A stretch of 64,000 bases of DNA from Holacanthus passer (Eukaryota > Chordata > Actinopteri > Pomacanthidae), in contig JAFREQ010000040.1 of the NCBI GenBank assembly GCA_025331565.1, positions 1,381,501-1,445,500 on the forward strand, given 5' to 3'. The notes beneath the pieces are model-generated. The model was not told where the DNA came from, made no database searches, and saw only the letters and a program-made list of their open reading frames with translations. Below are positions 14,131 to 25,699 of the stretch, piece by piece. How positions within the stretch are numbered: position 1 is the first letter of the stretch; every line of letters begins with the position of its first letter. A program made the translations under genes and the position numbers.

Positions 14131-15390
14131 AAAAAAAAAAGCGCGGTTCTATTAAAAAGGAGGTCTATTGTCTCTGGTCTGGGCTCCCTTGTCTTTTCTT
14201 TGCATGTGGCCTTGCACCAATTACTCATTTATCAGCCAACTTTAACAAATAATAGAATTATTTCAGTTGTGCGGTTTTGTGTTGATCCGCAGAGTCGCTT
14301 GCATTTTTTTTTTCCCCTCTTGTTGCTCATGTCATCTAATTCAGTGGAAGTGGAAACAGGTGTGAATCATTGTGGACTGGACACTGAGATTAAAGGAGGG
14401 GTGAAATTGTTCTACAGCAGATGACTTTCCGATCAGGTTATTATCAGGTTATGTCCAAACAATATGTATCTTAAATAACTTTTTTTTCTTTGTGTGGTCT
14501 TTGCATGTTTTCACCTGTTTAACTCATCCATGTACTTCCCTGAGCAGATGGTATGTTCCAATTCAGGTGAGGCTGAGAAGGTACAAATGCCAGCCACCGA
14601 TCTGCAGAGGAACTAAAAGGTGGAGGTGCTGTGAAGTTGTGCGTTTGGTTTACCTCAGTTTTAAGTTGAGCCTGCAGTTGGTCACATGGTGCCAAACAAC
14701 ATCTACTGACTTTTATAAAGTGGTGAAATGGGCATGATGTGCTCTGAAACTAGAGAGAAATGCAGGGGTGTTTAGTGATATCAAGTGGCCATCATCCATC
14801 ACAGATGTTTGCTGAATGAGGCATGGCCATTTATAGAAGGGCTGAGAGAAAAGTCTGTAAATTATACCCTTGATGTCCACATGGAGGACGCAGTGTGCAT
14901 GTGCTGTGTGCTGGTATTTCATTTGCCGTTGAGTATCTGCATCATCCAGGAGTTGATCTGAGGTCACTGACTGATAATTGTACCATCACAACAGGCTTCA
15001 TACCAAGCCTAGTAGTTTTAAAGATTATATAAAGAAGCCATTTGTTTCTGTGATGGTGATGTGTGGCATTGATTTAATATCAGTGTCACAAATTAAGCAA
15101 TGTTTTCAGAATAAATGTTCTGTATTTAGAAGATTAATACAAGCATAGATCACTTGTGCAGTAAAACATGTCATCTGGAGGACAAAGGAAAGGAGAGGAA
15201 GTCACACTGTTAGAGAAGCTTTATTGCGTCAAATCCAAACATCTGACAAAGTTGTGTATATAATATATTCTGTACATTGCTGCACTGTGGAAGATTTATT
15301 CTTATTCATTCTTGTCTTGTTGCCAAATTCAAATCAAGTCACATTAAATGCAAATAACTGAGATGAAACGTGACTCTTTCATTGTTACAG

Positions 15391-15914
15391 TGTCAAGGTC
15401 TCGGCCGTGCCTCTCCCTCATTCCTCGCCTTTGCTGCTTACCCTCCCTTGTGTTTCTTGTTGATCCACTGTTCGTTTTTCTCTCTGTCTCTCTGTGTTTA
15501 CCTGGGCGTGGCGCTCGCTTCCCTCCTGCTGCCAATCCACCTGCACACCTGCGACCCATCCTCTCATCAAGCTCCTGCAGTATATGTTCCCAGCTCTGAA
15601 CTCCGCTCTATGCCAGATCATTGGGTTTGCCAACACGGTGCTAAAGCCGCAGCCGAACTGAAGCTCTAGTCTGTATTTTTCTCATGTTTGAACCCTGTTT
15701 AACTCTGCGTTTACCTGTGCCTCAGGTTCATTACCCTCCTGTGATCTCTGTCTGCCTGCCTCGCCCAGCGCCACGCCAGCCTTCCTTCCAGCTGACAGCT
15801 CAGCTCTCTCTGCCTCCTTTTCCTGCCTCCATTTCACCTGGTTCTTAATAAAACTGCATTTAAATCATTGCAAAACCTTTGGTCTCAGTCCTCAAAAATC
15901 AACACAACCTAACA
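15391..15914 (+). mobile_element. Putative solo LTR of a retrotransposon
   Basis: The block begins TGTCAAGGTC and is pyrimidine-rich. It carries an AATAAA at 15847-15852, followed by 'GGTCTCAGTCCTCA', and ends near CCTAACA. A TG...CA outline with an internal polyadenylation signal and no coding region suggests a Gypsy-like LTR remnant. I could not identify a convincing target-site duplication, so the exact borders are approximate. Confidence 0.4.
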
Positions 15915-18865
15915 AATAGCTTATATTATTTAGTGGAAGTGTAGCGTATGAAGGCAGTTCTGTTCTGTGTGATGTATTTTTTTAATGTTGTTGATGTAGA
16001 AAACTTAAAGGAAAAACATTATTTTGAAATTCTTATCATTCAAATTGTTATTGATATATTTCAGATTCAGAATTAAGCACAAGCCTCTGGTGTCTAGGGG
16101 CTATAACACAGTGTCTCTGAAACCTGTGTCATACTCATCCAATCTTTGTTTTCTGCTTTTTGAGTCGGACAACTGCTTGTTTCCTATATACACATTTATT
16201 TCCTCTTTAACATGAGCGCTCCACTATAGTGTTGGGTGGAGATATACTAATGCACAGTGTAGATGCCCCCAGACTGAGTTGAGGTATCACCAGCAGCATC
16301 TTCCTTCCATTTTTGTGCTCGCTAATAAAGTGTGGAAATCTCCCCAGCTGACGGAGGTCAGGGAGGCAGGTCGTCCTCTGAATAGCAAACTCGGCTCCAG
16401 CTCGGCATCTCTCCACTTCCAAAGTCTGAGCAAAAGCGAGCACAATGAGGGGTCAGACACCCCCTGATGGATGTGTTGTGTAGGCTGAGTCAGGCTGCAC
16501 AAACACTGCCTCTTTGTTCTTGGAGGAAAATGGAGTTTTACATCCTCGCTGAGCGCGTATATGAGTCCATGGGCATAGCTTACCAACTCAGCAGCTAACA
16601 CGGGTTCACCGGCAAAGTGACTCGCTGTGTACTGTAGCAGAAAATATAACACCAGCAGACAACATTCACTTACAGCAATTTTCCAGCAACTGAGCAAGCT
16701 TGCAAACTGTGCAGCAGGAGAACGATGACAGCAGGAAGACACAGGGTTTGACACGAGGCCTGGACAGGAAAGCAAAGTGGAAGTGAAGCTTTCTTTACTT
16801 TTCTGATGTTTTTAAAGGAAGACCTGCATTGAGAAAACACATGGAAAACTACCAATGAAAATATGAAGGGCTGTACCAAAAATAAAACTATAAGAATGTG
16901 TTTTCAGGCCGTGCTTCAAGCAGTCAAGAGATGCAGCTGATATAAAAGATGGGCGGAGATGATTCTGTAATGTGAGGGCTAAGGACATATTCTAAACTTG
17001 GGTGTCCTCAGGGATTTCTGGTCAAAGATGCCAGTAATCTCAATCTGAAAGGGCATCTTTTATTACCTCTCTCACCACTTCCTGTCTGTCTTCACTGTCA
17101 AATAAAAACAATAATGCAAAAGTAAAAAAGGAAAACAGTCATTAAAGTAATTCAAAGAATGGAAATATATGAAGAGCTGCTTTTCTGAGGCAATCGAGTT
17201 GTCTTAATGAGAAGGTCGGTGTCAGTGGTGGTGTTTTTACATGTTTCTATGTATAGTTTCATTCACTTCTAAAAAGTCGTTATGCTGATCACCACCATGA
17301 AACTGCACAATGTAGTTTTATGAGTTTTAGATGTCAGTCCATAGTTCATGATGCTGCAGCCAGTCACATAATCAACATTGATTATTTGCTGCCACCTACT
17401 GTCTTTAAACTTTGGTACAGTAGTAATATATTTATGGATTAATGCATTAATCTGTGTTGTTGCAGTTATTATTTTATAAAATAGGATAAATATAATAACT
17501 ATTTTAATAGGATACTATCTCGTAAAGTAACTTATTTTTTGAGATAAGAGAATTGGTGTAAGTGTCATTTGGTTTATTTCTTCATCAACTCTCATTACAG
17601 GTGATGGGTTAATAAAAGCAGATGACAGAAGGTGTTGCCTCAGAAGCACCAATCTCCACACCCTGAAAATATATAGTCAACTAAACAATCCTGTTAATAC
17701 TGAGGTTTACTTTTATAACTTTTACAAGTTTTATTTTGTTTTTTTTTATAGAATTAAAACTTAAATTATCTTTAATACCTACAATAATCTCATCTTCATG
17801 CATCTCCTTCCCTTTTAAAAAAAAAAAGAAAACCCCCAATGTTTAAGGTCAGTTAATGAGAATATGTTGTCACAAAGAACTGTTTTGTGAGGTAACGTGT
17901 AAAAGCGTTCATCTTTATTGTGATGGGATTATTATTAAAAATACTAACAATGAAATCAAAACCTGTGAAAACTGGGCAAAAACATAAAAGGCTGTGTAGT
18001 GAACAGTAAATCAGGCGAATGAAGTGGAACCTGCTTTAAAATTACTGATCCAAACAAGAGAAAATTAGACTACATTAGTTTTAATTATGAAAATCTTCCA
18101 GAGTGCTCCATGACGACCAGACCTGTAAAACCTGTATGATAACCTTACTCACTTCAAGCATCGCTTTTTCAAACCCTCTTCATAGAGAAACTGACATACT
18201 CACTGTCATGTTGTCCGTCCTGTTATGCACACCTATTCTGGTTCTACAGGTTAAACAGCTGCTGTTTGGTGACACATGATGTGGCTCTTGTTACTCTGTG
18301 AGCACTTTGTGAATCTGGATTTTTCTCATAAAGTTTGGAGCAAGTCAAAGTCTACATGTTCGTATCTTTAATTAGCTCATCGGGTACCTCCAAACAGATT
18401 TAGGATCTAAAATGTAACAACAATGATAATCAGGCCAAAATGATTTCATTGCTTCCATGACGTTAAACCCTCAGGAGTGGTTTTCAAACCCTGGATTGTA
18501 TTACACTGTGCATTGTATTTATGGATATAGTATGCCATCCGGGAAGATTCTGGGATCAGACCTTCAGGGAAGCTCAGCCCACATAAAGTTCAATAGACAC
18601 TGTTTTGCCATGAAACAATTTTGACTTCTACCTGTCCAATTTCCCTCAGTCGTCCTCTTTCCCTCTTTGCACTGACGATCAAAATGACACATATTCTGGT
18701 AAATGAAAAACCAGTATTTTGATATAAACAAATGTAAGAGGAGGTTGTGGATTTTGGATGTGAAATCACTGTGGAGTCCACCACAATGAATGTGGGCAAA
18801 ACAGATCAGTCATATTATAACTATGTGGTCTTGACTACCTGTCCTTGGTCTCACCTGGTTCATGC

Positions 18866-18930
18866 TCTCTCACTCTCTCTCTCTCTCTTTCTGCTGGCTC
18901 CATCCTTCTCTCTTTCCTGCTCTCTCCCTT
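18866..18930. repeat. (TC)n-rich low-complexity tract
   Basis: Runs of CTCTCTCTCT and related pyrimidine repeats are broken by short unique stretches. Confidence 0.7.
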
Positions 18931-19350
18931 TCTTTGTGCTGTTAACCCAAAGGCAAGCATATCAAATAATTGAAGTGTTTATAATAAGAGCATCCGAATC
19001 AGATCAGTTGATTTTTTGTTGGGTTGCTGTGGGCAGTGCAGTCAGGTAACATCATTTTGACGTTACTTTTTCACCTGAACCTGGCTGGAAAAAAAGTTTA
19101 TCCATCTATGGAAAAACAGACGTTTCTTTAGGTTCATGCTTGGATATGTTTGAAAAGGGGCTTTAGCATCTTTTACTGCATCTGCAAATTCATGCTGCAT
19201 CTTAAACAGAACGAAACAGAGAAAGATGTGAAAGGTTCCAATGATTCAATTTACTGTTCATAAACGTACTGTAAATATATCATAAGGCCCTCATTTACAC
19301 CTGACCTCACCAATATAATGTTTCCTCCTTATTCTTATTATTATTTAGGG

Positions 19351-19567
19351 GTGCTAAGATGAAATTTCGCCGTGCTTGATCGCCTCTGAAAGGCGTCTTA
19401 ATTTGCCTGTGATATCATTTTCCATGAGTTGTTCCATGCACTCTCTCGCGTCATCTGATAGGGCAAATAGTTTATACCAGGAAATACAGGTCATACAAGA
19501 GCCACCTATGCTGTTGCCTCATGGGAGGAGCACGACAAACAGCAGAAAGACCAGACGCTTCATTTGA
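19351..19567 (-). pseudogene. Unrecognised small ORF with signal-peptide-like start, interrupted by one stop
   Basis: On the minus strand an ATG at 19565-19567 opens MKRLVFLLFVVLLP, an N-terminus resembling a secretion signal, and then meets TGA. The same frame stays open beyond that stop for about 55 codons to TAG. The second part holds several cysteines (GGSCMTCISWYKLF) and an acidic/basic amphipathic stretch (DDARECMEQLMEND, then KLRRLSEAIKHGEISS). Continuing in the same frame after a single stop suggests a small secreted-protein gene that has decayed, or one read differently by splicing. No family is recognised and chance is not excluded. Confidence 0.2.
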
Positions 19568-20362
19568 CTTTCTGTCTTTATCCTGAACTGAACTGAGCAA
19601 CCGGATACATTTTAAGGTATGAAAACCTTTTTCTTAAACAATGACTCATATACCCAATCAAGAAAAATAAACTGTAATATATATTTTTTGCCAGGTGACA
19701 TTAAAAAGTAGATTAGTTAGTATATAAAATGGTAAATATAAAAGTTTGAATATAGCTCTGAATGTTCTGCCATTTGAAACATAAAGATGAGTCAACTGGT
19801 TTGATTAATTACAGCTCAGTTATTGTTTGAAAGAATCAGGAAATATTTTTACCTGTGGTTACATTTATTCAGGGACACTGTCTCTTTAATTGAACGTGCA
19901 TTCAAACAAGGAAGTAGTGACGTTTAAAGAGACTTCCGGGCTTTTGCGTCTACCTTCAACATAAAAGTGAGATAAACTAGAAACTGTGTCCTGTAACTGA
20001 AAGAAAATGCTTATTTTACACTTTTTAGTTTAGTAATAGTTTTTTTTTTCTTTTATAGACTTTACACTTTTAAACTACAGTTTGACTAATACTGGATTGA
20101 TTTATTTTATATGTGACAGATTATAATATCTGACAAATGAATAACAAGCAAAAGTTCATTTTGAATGCCAGCATTTTTCTCTTCTTTGTGTCTAAATGTA
20201 CGATTGTTAAAGTGCAGAACAGCGGGATTTTTGACTTTATATGTGGTTCAAAAACTGCTCAGATCAACTTCACATTGTATGGTATTTTTTTTAACTGTAG
20301 GCTAATGGTAGAAGCAAACATAGCACATACAGAAGTGTCGCATTCATCAAATACAATTTTAT

Positions 20363-20430
20363 ATAGTGATATAATAATAATAAACTTTATTTATACAGCA
20401 CTTTTTAAAACAAAGTGACAAGGTGCAAAC
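20363..20430 (+). repeat. Short fish-type repeat fragment near the slc35c1 promoter
   Basis: The phrase 'AATAATAAACTTTATTTATACAGCAC', followed by TTTTTAAAACAAAGTGACA, resembles a very common teleost repeat tail. It sits about 200 bp upstream of the slc35c1 start codon. Only this conserved phrase was recognised. Confidence 0.5.
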
Positions 20431-20439
20431 ATCGTTTTC

Positions 20440-20624
20440 AGTCCGGCTTGGATAGAGGCGAGCTTTTATTCTGAAACAGGAAGTCACATTGTTATTGCCG
20501 TTAGCGGAAGTCAGCTGTCATGGCCGAACGGTGTAGTTATCGTATCCGTGGTGGTCTGTAGCTGCATAGTATCTCATGTAAATGGTCCAGTTTTGACCCG
20601 GGTCGTCCCTCTCTGTGTGTCGCC
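20440..20624 (+). promoter_or_regulatory. slc35c1 promoter/5' UTR with ETS-type sites and three short uORFs
   Basis: The block contains ACAGGAAGT (near 20476) and GCGGAAGT (near 20504), both ETS/GABP-type cores typical of housekeeping promoters. No TATA box is obvious. If transcription starts upstream of 20520, three uORFs precede the main ATG: ATG at 20520 with TAG at 20559-20561 (13 codons), a start-stop ATGTAA at 20576-20581, and an ATG at 20582 followed after three codons by TGA. The transcription start is unknown, so the uORFs are conditional. Confidence 0.45.
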
Positions 20625-23600
20625 ATGAACAGGACGCAGCTGAAGCGCTCCAGTATCCTGAGGATGGCGCTGTCCGGCTCGGAGGCGGCGGGGCAGGACG
20701 GACCGGGGGAGACTTTCCTCTTCCGGGCGGTTCGGATAGCGGCCGTGGTCGCTCTGTACTGGTTCGTCTCCATCACGATGGTGTTTCTGAACAACTACCT
20801 GCTGGACAACCGGGACCTGGACGCTCCGTTGTTCGTCACTTTCTTCCAGTGTGTCGTGACCGTGGGGCTGTGCTGGGTGATGCAGCTGCTGGCCAAGATG
20901 TGTCCGGGATTCATCGACTTCCCGTCGGTCAGGTTCGACCCCAAGACGTCCCGGGAGGTGCTGCCTCTGTCCGTGGTCTTCATCAGCATGATCACCTTCA
21001 ACAACCTGTGTCTGAAATATGTCGGCGTGGCTTTCTACACGGTGGGCCGTTCACTCAGCACGGTGTTCAATGTGCTGCTGTCTTACACCATCCTGAAACA
21101 AACCACCTCATTACAAGCCTTAATCTGCTGTGGGATCATATTAGGTATGTGAACTTTTCTTTCTTCCTGAGTCTGGATCATAACAAAGTAATAAATGAAT
21201 AATACATGATTTGTCAGACTTTTTGCATCTGATGGATTTCTTGACTTTTGCTGAAATAGGTCAGGGGTTAAAAATAAAATCTGCACAGTAGATCCTGCCA
21301 GAAATATATTCACCTATATCCTCATGCACTTGGGCCAAAAGTATGTGGACGTGAGAGCATTGCATCCATGTGATTGTTGTATGTGAACACCAGAGCATTG
21401 CACCTACATGTCTGTTGAACACCTACTAAAACAGACTCCTGCAAAGTCGGTCTACAAGTTTTTGAAAACTGGCTGCAGGGTTTTTAACTCATTCAGCCAC
21501 GGGAGCATTGCTGATGTTGGGTACGGATGTTGTGCAATAAGACCTGGTTGGCAGTCACAATTACTGCGCATCCAAAAATATTTGATTGGGTTGAGCTCAG
21601 GATCTGTGCAGGCCTGTCGAGAACGCTGAAAACAAAATGTTGCCTCTGTGCTTGGAGACATTGTCAAGTTGAAACAGGAAAGTTTTCAAATTCATGCAAA
21701 ACAAGGTTGGAAGAACACTGATGTCTGAAATATTCCCGTAAGCCGAAGCATTAAGATTCCCCTTTGTTTGGAGCTGAATCAACCAAAACCATGAAAAACA
21801 GCCCCAAATTAAAAGTACACAAAGATTTGTTGACAGAGTTGTTCACTTCCCAGAGAGAGAACAGAATGGAACTTGATTTTAGTAATGATCTGGATAAGTA
21901 TGGAAAAATGTTTGTTCCCAGACTATTGCCCCTAGTGTGTTTTCTGAAATGTAAAAATCTGATTTTCTAAAAAATAAAATGATCATACAAAGAGTGTTCA
22001 GCCAGTTCAGCCACAATGTGAAGCGAGCGAGACTGAACACACTCCTGCGCAGAGCTGCCTCCACGCCTGTATGTCACAACCTGCAAAACTGCACCGGTGT
22101 ATTTACATATACACATAAATAACCAAATATTTGGCTTGTCTGAACATTTATGAGTGATGATGTTGTCGGGAAAGCAATCAGACTTATCTTTTCTCGTAAA
22201 GGAAACCATGTCTTTTGTAGCTGCGTTCATTCTCGTTTCCATGTTCACAGTGAATAAACAAACAACAACAAACTTTTTTCAACAGATGTTCAGTTCTTAT
22301 TTATAAAAGAGACTAAAATATGATGGGGACAATCACAGAATGTTATTTATTCAGTGTGTTCAGTGGAAATAATGAGTAAACGTAGCACCAGCTAGTTTAC
22401 TTCCTTATTGGGCAGAGATGTTTGACAGTGCGTAGTTGGCCAACTTTCTGCGTAGGTGTGTCGACTGACTGACTTTATTTATTGTTACTTGTCACTTTTG
22501 ATTTAATCCAACTAACATCCAATCAAAATCCATGGACTACAGTTCTCTTTTCTAGTCCCCTGATGAATTGTACATAAACATCCTTTCTGTTTGGTTTTAA
22601 TTGATTTGAAAGAGCTACAGTAGCTACAATCATCTGGCAATTATTTGGCAACATAATCACATACATAGTCAGAATAGAACATGCATATTAAGAGTTTGAT
22701 TTCAAAAACAATTAATTTGCATAACATGTACATGACATTTGTACTCAGATGTCAAGAGTGTCTGAAAAATCTACTGTAATGTCTGGAAATTTGAGTCTGG
22801 AAAAGTATGGTATTTGAAAGTACAGGAACCCTGATTTGCTTTTGGCCTATATTGTATAATGTTTACATTTCAGTTATTCAAACCTAATTACAGCATCACA
22901 CCAGGAAATAAATAAACCATAAATCATTACTATTTGTATCATTTTCCGAACTTTGTTTTGATATGTTGTTGGCTTTTAATTAGATTTTGTGAATACAGCG
23001 AAAAATCAGTGCCTCTTTTTTTCTATTTATTAAATTGCCATTTTCAATCATAACAGCATTTCAGAGCTGACAGCATCTTCCCGGCTCCAGTGTTGTAAAA
23101 GCTTTGTTGTATTCTGTGAAATCACAATCCTGAATGTGTCCCTGCTCCTCAGGTGGATTCTGGCTCGGGGTGGACCAGGAGGGCGTGGCAGGGTCCCTCT
23201 CCTGGACGGGCGTCTTTTTCGGGGTGCTGGCCAGCGCTTTTGTGTCTCTGAACGCCATCTACACTAAGAAGGTGATGCCAGCAGTGGACGGGAACATCTG
23301 GACACTGTCCTTCTACAACAACCTCAACGCCTGCGTCCTCTTTCTGCCGCTCATTCTCATCTTTGGAGAGGTGGGCCGTATCACCAGCTTCAGCCGCCTC
23401 ACTGACCTCGGGTTCTGGGGCATGATGATGCTCGGGGGAGTGTTTGGTTTCGCCATCGGCTACGTCACGGGCCTCCAGATCAAGTATACCAGTCCGCTCA
23501 CACACAATGTCTCAGGAACAGCAAAAGCCTGTGTGCAGACTGTTATTGCAGTGGTGTACAACTCTTCCAGTAAAAGCATGCTGTGGTGGACCAGTAACAT

Positions 23601-23733
23601 GATGGTACTTGGTGGCTCGTCGGCCTACACTTGGGTGAAAAGTCTGGAAATGAAGAAGATTCCCCACAAAGATCCTCAGGACTCAGCAAAGGAAAAACTG
23701 TTGCCAGGGGAGAAAGGCAGCATGGGAGTTTAA
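20625..23733 (+). CDS. slc35c1: GDP-fucose transporter 1 (SLC35C1), two coding exons
   Basis: Exons are 20625-21144 and 23153-23733, joined in phase 1 (TTAG|GT...AG|GTGG), giving 366 residues; the human protein is about the same size. SLC35C1 is a multi-pass Golgi antiporter of the nucleotide-sugar transporter family that imports GDP-fucose for luminal fucosylation. Its loss in humans causes leukocyte adhesion deficiency II. Family-diagnostic stretches visible are MITFNNLCLKYVGVAFY, VGRSLSTVFNVLLSY, GGFWLGVDQEG, FYNNLNAC, FGFAIGYVTGLQIK and SPLTHNVSGTAKAC. The C-terminus ends GSMGV, like the human SAMGV. The start has G at -3, and the N-terminus MNRTQLKRSSILRMAL parallels the human one. The intron (21145-23152) contains a Tc1-like relic. 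The 3' end is unresolved; a canonical AATAAA occurs only at 25647-25652, beyond two inserted transposons. No disabling lesion is seen. Confidence 0.96.
21335..21935 (-). mobile_element. Degraded Tc1/mariner-like transposon inside the slc35c1 intron
   Basis: The left end carries GGCCAAAAGTATGTGGACG, matching the terminus of common teleost Tc1-like elements. Internally, GGGTTGAGCTCAGGATCTGTG, GAAGCATTAAGATT and ACCATGAAAAACAGCCCC are diverged versions of familiar Tc1 element phrases. Read on the minus strand, LNPIKYFW near 21570-21600 resembles the transposase C-terminal motif (usually DLNPIEHLW) with the acidic residue replaced. Frames are broken and the copy is dead. The right boundary is approximate. 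Confidence 0.7.
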
Positions 23734-24339
23734 CCATTATGACCTGTGAAACCTTCAGCTTTTATCAATACCATGTGAGAATGTGAATAACAATTAGAAT
23801 ATTACTGTTTATTGATTGAATTGATACATATGTGAAATCAGTGAGTTTGATCAGATTTGATATTCTTGTGGTTTTACAGTTTCACCTGAGGCTTGAAGGA
23901 ATTTGTATATATTATTTAAAGCTATTCACATTTATTTGGGGCCTTTTTATAATTCTTAAAATGAAATGACAGAAATATTATGACGTGTCTTTTATGGTCT
24001 AGCCCACAAGTGAAGGAGCAAATGGTGTTTTTATTAACAGGGAGGGTATATTTACTTTGAAGGCATTGGCATTGGAGCGGAATATAAACTTATTTTTTAC
24101 AGCTACATGCCATTTTTATGAGTATGTCACAATCTTATTAATGTTTTTACGGCCAGGCTAGGAACACGTCTGCTTTCTCAAGTACAAAGCCAAGACAAGC
24201 CGGATCTGTAATATCCTGTAGTTTAATGAGGATGCGACAGGCAAAGGTAATAAGACACCTCGTGTCAGTGGGACAGACACACAATAGGCTTTTATCTCCA
24301 ACGAAAACACACACTGGGTTTCTGAGCTGAGTTGAAGTG

Positions 24340-24897
24340 TTAAAGGTGGGATGAGTCATTGTTGAGAAAGATTGATATTTGAACTCAACACCTAAACAAA
24401 CACACCCCTCCCTCACATTCGTGCAGAGAGGATGAGGCGTTTTCCCAGAGCCAGCACACCAGCTCCAGTCAGTCGCACTCACTCCTGCATCGATAGCTAA
24501 CATCACAACAACAGCATGTTTCTGCAAACTAGACAGTGAGCTTAGTGTCAGTGGGCAAGTAATTTAACTTTACCTGATGTACAAATCATAAAGGTCACAT
24601 TGGCAAAACATAGCAACCTCTGCATCTGTCTTCACGCCTTTCAACTCACAGAGGTCTCTCCAGCAGTAGAAAGCCTCACTGATGTTAGCACAGTATGTTG
24701 TTAACATGTCCTGGCTGGAATAGTGTTGTGTGGCTTGGCTGTTCCCATTTACAGAGACAGGACTGTGTAGATAGAAACACTGGATTTTTTTTTTTTTTTT
24801 TTAGCGTACACACAGAACAGACAGCTGGAGGACCGTCAGGAGACATTCACTCAATTTGACATAAACTGTAATATAGAATGACTCATCCCACTTTTAA
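24340..24897. mobile_element. TTAA-flanked miniature inverted-repeat transposon A
   Basis: TTAA at 24340-24343 is followed by AGGTGGGATGAGTCATT (24344-24360). The other end has AATGACTCATCCCACTT (24877-24893) followed by TTAA (24894-24897). The 17-bp terminal inverted repeats differ at one base and the TTAA pair looks like a target duplication. The interior (about 516 bp) has no transposase and contains a T-run near 24786. TTAA insertion is typical of piggyBac-type enzymes, so a non-autonomous piggyBac-class element is inferred. Confidence 0.75.
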
Positions 24898-25539
24898 AGG
24901 TTCTATATATGAGATTTTCAGCCACTAGATGTCACACTAGAGCACCGGTGTCTCAGAGACACACAACAAGATAAACGATGGAACAAAGTTACCCTTTTGT
25001 GAACAGTGTCACTGACAAAATAACACAAGCAAGAGGATGGACATCTTGGCTATTATGTTGTTGGCTACAATATAGATTTTTAAAGTATAGAAATATTTTA
25101 ATAATGTCAGTAAGTATTCAGCGTGATAAGGAGCTGTTTCTTTTGTTGGCCTAGTGACCTAAAACCATGTAAGAAAATGATTTGCTTGCTAACCTGCTAA
25201 TGCTACTTCCTTCAACATCCAGGAAATATGATTCAGGCAGCTACAGTTTAATGAATGTGAATGCCTTCAGCTGAATGCTTTAAATTGGAGTCTCCCATCT
25301 CGCTTTTCCAACGCTGTGCAGGAGGTCGCTGTCTCCGTCTCTTTAGAAACGCGGGGATGGCCGACAGTTTCACAGGCCGGCCCGGCTACCAAAGCAAAGA
25401 CCAGAGAAGCTCGGATAACAGCAGAAGGAGTGTGACTTTATTCTCTGCTCAGGACCACACTGCTCCGATATATATTTGCATCACTAATAGTTGTTTGCTG
25501 CTATATTCATGTTCAAAATCTCAAATATAGAACTTTTAA
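24894..25539. mobile_element. TTAA-flanked miniature inverted-repeat transposon B, sharing a border with A
   Basis: TTAA at 24894-24897 (shared with element A) is followed by AGGTTCTATATATGAGATTT(T), ending at 24918. The far end reads AAAATCTCAAATATAGAACT(T) (25515-25535) and then TTAA (25536-25539). The 21-bp inverted repeats differ at two positions. No transposase is visible inside. The repeats differ from those of element A beyond the first few bases, so A and B are different families. Confidence 0.75.
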
Positions 25540-25646
25540 AGATGGTGTACAATTCAACTGTTTTCAACTTTTCTTATTAAAAGGGAATATTGTGCTTTCA
25601 CTGGTTGTTTTGTATTTATAAGTGTTATATTTTGGCACTTTTATCA

Positions 25647-25652
25647 AATAAA
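25647..25652 (+). terminator. Candidate polyadenylation signal for slc35c1
   Basis: AATAAA lies in an AT-rich context about 1.9 kb past the stop codon and beyond both miniature transposons. It is the first canonical hexamer noticed after the CDS. A noncanonical upstream signal is equally possible. Confidence 0.3.
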
Positions 25653-25699
25653 ATATGTATGGTTTATATACATAGTTTGTGTCAATCTACATTATCTAA

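Noticed and set aside
16287..16775. A 162-codon minus-strand ORF
   Set aside because: The longest ORF in the first 20 kb, but it has no recognisable domain, a cysteine/leucine-rich chance-like composition, overlapping open frames and no exon context. It is more likely repeat-derived or random.
20615..21202. A 195-codon alternative frame over slc35c1 exon 1
   Set aside because: Glycine/arginine/proline-rich shadow of the GC-rich exon; the true frame is fixed by strong SLC35C1 similarity and splice phase.
23149..23505. Minus-strand ORF over slc35c1 exon 2
   Set aside because: Antisense shadow of a clearly coding exon.
24147..24527. A 126-codon minus-strand ORF downstream of slc35c1
   Set aside because: It overlaps the left end of a TTAA-flanked miniature transposon and shows no domain.
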